Positions 60,086 through 64,000 of a DNA stretch of 64,000 nt are shown in pieces. The position numbers and the translations under genes were made by a program. The stretch spans positions 992,001 through 1,056,000 of the forward strand of contig NC_089568.1 of the NCBI RefSeq assembly GCF_040115645.1. Reading direction: 5' to 3'. This stretch comes from Euwallacea fornicatus. Its lineage: Eukaryota; Arthropoda; Insecta; Coleoptera; Curculionidae. Numbering within the stretch: the first letter of the stretch is position 1; each line of letters starts with the position of its first letter. A model generated the notes under the pieces. That model was not told the origin of the DNA, did no database searches, and saw only the letters and a list, made by a program, of their open reading frames with translations.

Positions 60086-63000
60086 ATGCTTCAGCAGATC
60101 CTGCGAGACATGCGGGTGGACCCGGAAATCCTTGCCGAACTCGATGATCAACAGAAACAAACCCTGTTTTGCAAAATGAGAGAGGAGCAAGTGAGGAGAT
60201 GGAAGGCATTTAATGACAAACTTGGAGACGAACCTCCTCGAGCCAAGTCGACTAAGAAGAAAAACGTCAGCTTCCTAAAAGGTAAGTTGAATCGTCCATC
60301 AGGTAACTAGAGTCATGATGTCATCTATTAAGGTGAAGACGGCGAACCTTGGGTGTGGGTGATGGGCGAGCATAAAAACGACAAGAGCATCGACGACATT
60401 CTCAATGAAGAAACTCGAGAAAAAGCTCGACAGATAGCCGAAAAGGAAACCGAACAGCTAAGGAAACAAATGGAGGTGCAACTGTCCGAGTACATTGATC
60501 TCAGTCCGAAAATCGAAGATTTGGCGCCTTCCCAACTAGACTATGAAGATGACATGGATATTTACTGCTCAGTGGATGAGCTCCGTGAGAAAATCAACGC
60601 TAACAAAGTAATGCAAAAACCTCCAATTCCTAAGAAACCCAACTATCAAATAAACACATACCAAACTAAAAATAACAAGTTCAGCTTTGTGGATACCAGG
60701 GAGGTGCTGCAAGAAATCAAGATCAACGCGCAGGTGGCCCAAAGGGTGGCTCTCTGGGAAAAGAAAATGGAGGAACGTACTACGGAAATCATTAAATCGA
60801 TTAGGAAGAAGCAGGAGCAAGATGCTAGGGAGGCCGAAGAGGAGGAAAAAAGGAAAGAGCAGGAGTGGAAAGAGCAAGGTGAGTTTCTTCAGTTAAAATA
60901 GTTTATTTTTATTAAGTTCGTCGATAATTCTAAGAACGAAAAGCAAAAGCAGCAGAACAGCAAATCAGGGAAATAGCAAGGCGGGCTCGTGCCGAGCATC
61001 GGCTGACATCAAACATGGAATTTGATACCAACTATAGTACCGTCAATATGGGGGTACCACCTGGGCGACAAGCGGTGCTTGACTGGTACCGACAGACTGA
61101 GAAACTCAGATTAGCAGGACTAGATGAGTCGAACAATGTCGAATCATGGTTTCATGGTAAGTTTGCATTTAATTATGAATCCTTCGTTATCTGAAATGTC
61201 TTTCTGCTTTGGTATTGCAATGACGCAAAAAAGTTATTAAATGAGGACAAGCGTTTTGACTTTTTAGGACTTTAGTGACAAGAAGAGGTTCTGAGATTTG
61301 GTTCTTTTCCCGGTTAGCGCTTGTTTGAGGTCACTATTCATTTTACTTAAACGTAAAATGTCGTAACAGATGGTAAAAAACGCTAAATAATCAGCAATGG
61401 GGCTGTGGAGATACGATATCAATAGGAGACAAGCGCAAAATTGTACCCTATTTGTCTTAGGTCACCTGCGAAATTCCCACTGTGATGAGCGAGTGGCACT
61501 AGAGATCCGTTATTGTCTAATAAAAAAGATTTTAAACAATCTTTTAATTGATAATAACCTGTAACGAAATTGAGTTTTACTCAACGAAGATGCAAATTAA
61601 ATGTTGTGACTTATTCTGCGTCATAAAATGACGAAATGAATCGTCACAGTGGGTCCCACAAAAAAGGCAGCAGAAAATGTCTTGAGGCCTGACGAACCAT
61701 CCAATAATAGAATATGTTGAAAAATGTCAAAATATTTAATTAACGCTAAATTTCAATGTCGGTTTCACATACATTTTCTTTAATGGAAGCCCTAATAAAT
61801 ACTTTTTTTTTTTAATTAGTACCTAGTCAGGTATTTATTCAGGTACCGTAGTTTTCCGAGGAAAAATCTATCTTTGACTGCGCCTGAGCCGTTTCCGATT
61901 ATTCCTAAACGTGACTTATGTAGCCAGCCATACTCCCACGGGACCATCTGCATGTCCATGTGGTCGTACCAGTTTCCAGGTCATACAGTTTTCTACGTGT
62001 TTTGCGGTTTCTGTTTTTGTTTTTGTTTTATATCAAAGTTAAAATATTTTATTATTAGTAGAATTGTTGTTTCAAACAATTTAAATAATAAAATAACTTT
62101 TTTTAAGTATCTACTAAACGACCAAATAGCTAATTTTACATCATATTATAAAACTTATTTAAAGAAAACTAGTTTTAGGAAAGTATATTCCGTAAAAACT
62201 AGTGATTACTAACATGTCCTGGGTTTAAATTGGATTCAACTGACCATCTTGGGAAACTTTAATTTTTCCTAGTTAGATCGGGTTTTACCGATTTTGGTTT
62301 TGACCATTCAGCAACATTTCGAACCGTTGTTATTGCTTGCAAGTTCAGCTCTGATCCATATTTTGTGGTGCCTGCCGTTGTAACGTATTTCCTAACTTCA
62401 TAGACGCACTGTAGTCATAACCACCCTAAAGCATCTATAGCTAGTTATTCTAGATATTTACCTTCTACAAGTTTAAATTTAGCAGAAGTTTTTTAAAGAT
62501 AACTTGTAAAAAACTTGTCTTCAACAGTTTACTTGCTTGTAGGAAGAAATTTTCCTCGTCCACTGAGCTTTTCTTTGCGAGTCCGGTATCTTCGCTTTTC
62601 CTGTTTAACGAGATATAAAAGATTTTTTTTTCTCTGTATCTTCATGCAGGTTCGGTTCTTGAAATCTTTCTTTTGCTTTTAATCCATCTTAAGAAAAATC
62701 TAGCCCCTACTTAGACAGTTTCGACACTTTCGACTTCTGATTTTTACTATACGGTGCATTTCAAATTTGACCCTTGCTGTTGAGATCTCGAAAATTAAAG
62801 GAGATACGAACAAGTTTAAATGAGAGCAAAATTGCACGGTCTAACGTATGACCAAATTCCGTTTTCATAATTTGAATTTGTTGAGTATTTGCGAAGATCC
62901 GTGATAAAGACTAAAAATTGAAGATTTTTTTAGCGCTATTTGACAAAGAGACTCAAAGGCTCAAGTACACTTTCATTGTCACTTTTTCTTAGTTTCAGAT

Positions 63001-63896
63001 TTGTCCTCCTACGTTTGGTCTTTTAGCTACCATCATCGAGTTTATTTTTTCTTCTGAGCGCCATATTGGATTTTTCCACATAAAAATGATCGGATGGCAA
63101 AATGTGAAAAAATCATCGTACAGCTCAGAAAAAGCGGCAATGAAAATATGCCTGCGGTTTTGGTCTTCCTTTCCAGGCGAAGTCAAAGCGAAATCTCCAA
63201 TATATAGATTTTTCAGCTATTTTTGGAAATACTCGAAAAATTCAAAATTTTAAATCATGCGCTAAGTTACAAAATTTTGCCCTCAATTCAACTTCTTCGT
63301 ATCTCCTCTAGTTTCCGAGATCTCCACAGCGAGAGCCGAACTTGAGGTGCCCTCTATATCACTGCTTCTAGTAGGTGTGACTAATGAATTCATTCCTTCG
63401 ATATCTTGGTCTGATGGTTTGATTTGGTTCCTAATAATGCATTCAATCATGAAGCATACCTCCGCTTCGGGGATCCAATTCGCACACTTGCACGAATCCC
63501 CAAGTAACCTTCACTACCTCCTACCCACCAACGAGCACATTTCTCAATCAGAATGTCGTTATTTACTTATTACACAATTTTTTTATTATTAAGGTCTCAT
63601 TAGCGTTACTGACACGTTATACGTAGATTGCATTGATCCAGGAACCTCCCATCTGGAGTGTTCATGTGCCTAGTTTGTGAAAGTGCACTTAATTTTTTCA
63701 GGTCTGATAACTCGATCTCAAGCTGAAAAACTCCTCTTGGACCAACCCTATGGGACCTTCTTGGTGAGACTCTCCGAACGGATTTGGGGCTATGCAATTT
63801 CCTACAGAGCACAGGAGAAATGCAAACACTACCTAGTAAACGCTTCGCAGAAATATAGTTTTTGCGGTAATAATCAAGTGGAACACAGTTGTTTAG
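60086..63896 (+). CDS. SH2D4A: SH2 domain-containing adaptor, SH2D4A/SH2D4B type (partial)
   Basis: The coding exons in the window are 60086-60281, 60333-60878, 60935-61156 and 63702-63896, all joined in phase 1; the last donor is at 63897 and the gene continues past the right edge. 386 complete codons are visible. The N-terminus (MLQQILRDMRVDPEILAEL) and the KMREEQVRRWKAF block are hallmarks of the SH2D4 family. Residues about 80-290 are charged and mostly coiled-coil (KEQEWKEQ, EQQIREIARRARAEHR). The linker VNMGVPPGRQAVLDWYRQTE leads to an SH2 domain starting at W319-F-H-G; the phosphotyrosine-binding Arg is R344 in GTFLVRLSER. The end of the SH2 domain lies outside. The family are cytoplasmic adaptors binding phosphotyrosine proteins. 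A or B cannot be separated; the symbol marks the family. Confidence 0.92.
61157..63701 (+). other. Third intron of the SH2D4-type gene
   Basis: The only long intron within the seen part (2.5 kb; the other two are 51 and 56 nt). It contains TIR element 18 (62750-63356). A 112-codon open frame (61874-62212) is out of phase with the flanking exons and has no domain. Confidence 0.8.
62750..63356. mobile_element. TIR element 18 inside the SH2D4 intron
   Basis: The ends are TACGGTGCATTTCAAATTTG and, reversed, TAGAGGGCACCTCAAGTTCG, flanked by TA (62748-62749 and 63357-63358). The arms of about 110 bp share gagatctcg, aggagatacgaa and gcaaaatt blocks. It is older than elements 7, 9 or 17, judging by arm divergence. 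No transposase remnant. Confidence 0.78.
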
Positions 63897-64000
63897 GTAA
63901 GATTTGTCACAATCTATCCCCGATCACGTGCTTAATACAAATATCAGTTCTTTGTTGCTAAAAATAAGGTCAGCATAACCCAAACATAAACTTCGAGGAA
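63897..64000 (+). other. Intron start at right edge
   Basis: The donor GTAAGA at 63897 opens the next intron; the following exon is outside the window. Confidence 0.7.

Noticed and set aside
61874..62212. 112-codon frame in SH2D4 intron 3 as an extra exon
   Set aside because: The nearby acceptor would need phase 1; in that phase a stop appears after about 12 codons.
1..64000. CRISPR arrays, rRNA and tRNA genes
   Set aside because: None recognised; tandem repeats present have no spacer structure, and no clear tRNA A/B boxes were found by eye.

Overview
The window looks like nuclear DNA of an insect, most likely a beetle. It is AT-rich, its genes are split by short GT-AG introns, the proteins are of metazoan type, and it is crowded with TA-inserted DNA transposon remnants of the Tc1/mariner class. 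The beetle assignment is inference; insect is well supported. No bacterial, CRISPR or viral features were seen.

Layout. 1-9.8 kb is gene-poor. It holds a TATA-box promoter with a signal-peptide first exon near 1.84-2.02 kb, a degenerate 22-bp minisatellite, an old mariner fragment and two abutting terminal-inverted-repeat (TIR) elements. 9.87-18.1 kb is a compact block of four conserved genes: TXNDC15 (-), GRHPR (-), ASCC1 (+) and an MTHFD2-type folate enzyme (-). TIR elements sit in the GRHPR/ASCC1 divergent interval and between the convergent ASCC1/MTHFD2 3' ends. 18.1-60 kb has no recognisable coding gene. It contains a good Inr+DPE promoter with a non-coding exon near 22.4 kb and a dense, partly nested collection of TIR elements carrying broken transposase pieces, plus one mariner with readable ends (51.16-52.42 kb). 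60.1-64 kb carries the first four coding exons of an SH2D4A/B-type SH2 adaptor gene (+) that runs off the right edge.

The genes form no operon. MTHFD2 serves mitochondrial one-carbon metabolism, GRHPR clears glyoxylate/hydroxypyruvate, ASCC1 works in alkylation-damage and ribosome-stress signalling, TXNDC15 is a membrane-anchored ER thioredoxin, and the SH2 protein is a phosphotyrosine adaptor. Exon joints were worked out by hand; in each complete multi-exon gene the summed exon length is a multiple of three and all phases agree.

The most unusual content is a group of about 17 TIR elements with TACAGGGTGT-like ends and very long arms. Several carry N- or C-terminal pieces of one DUF4817/DDE transposase family. 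Some copies share the same disabling lesions, which implies spread as non-autonomous elements, and two places show elements nested inside elements.
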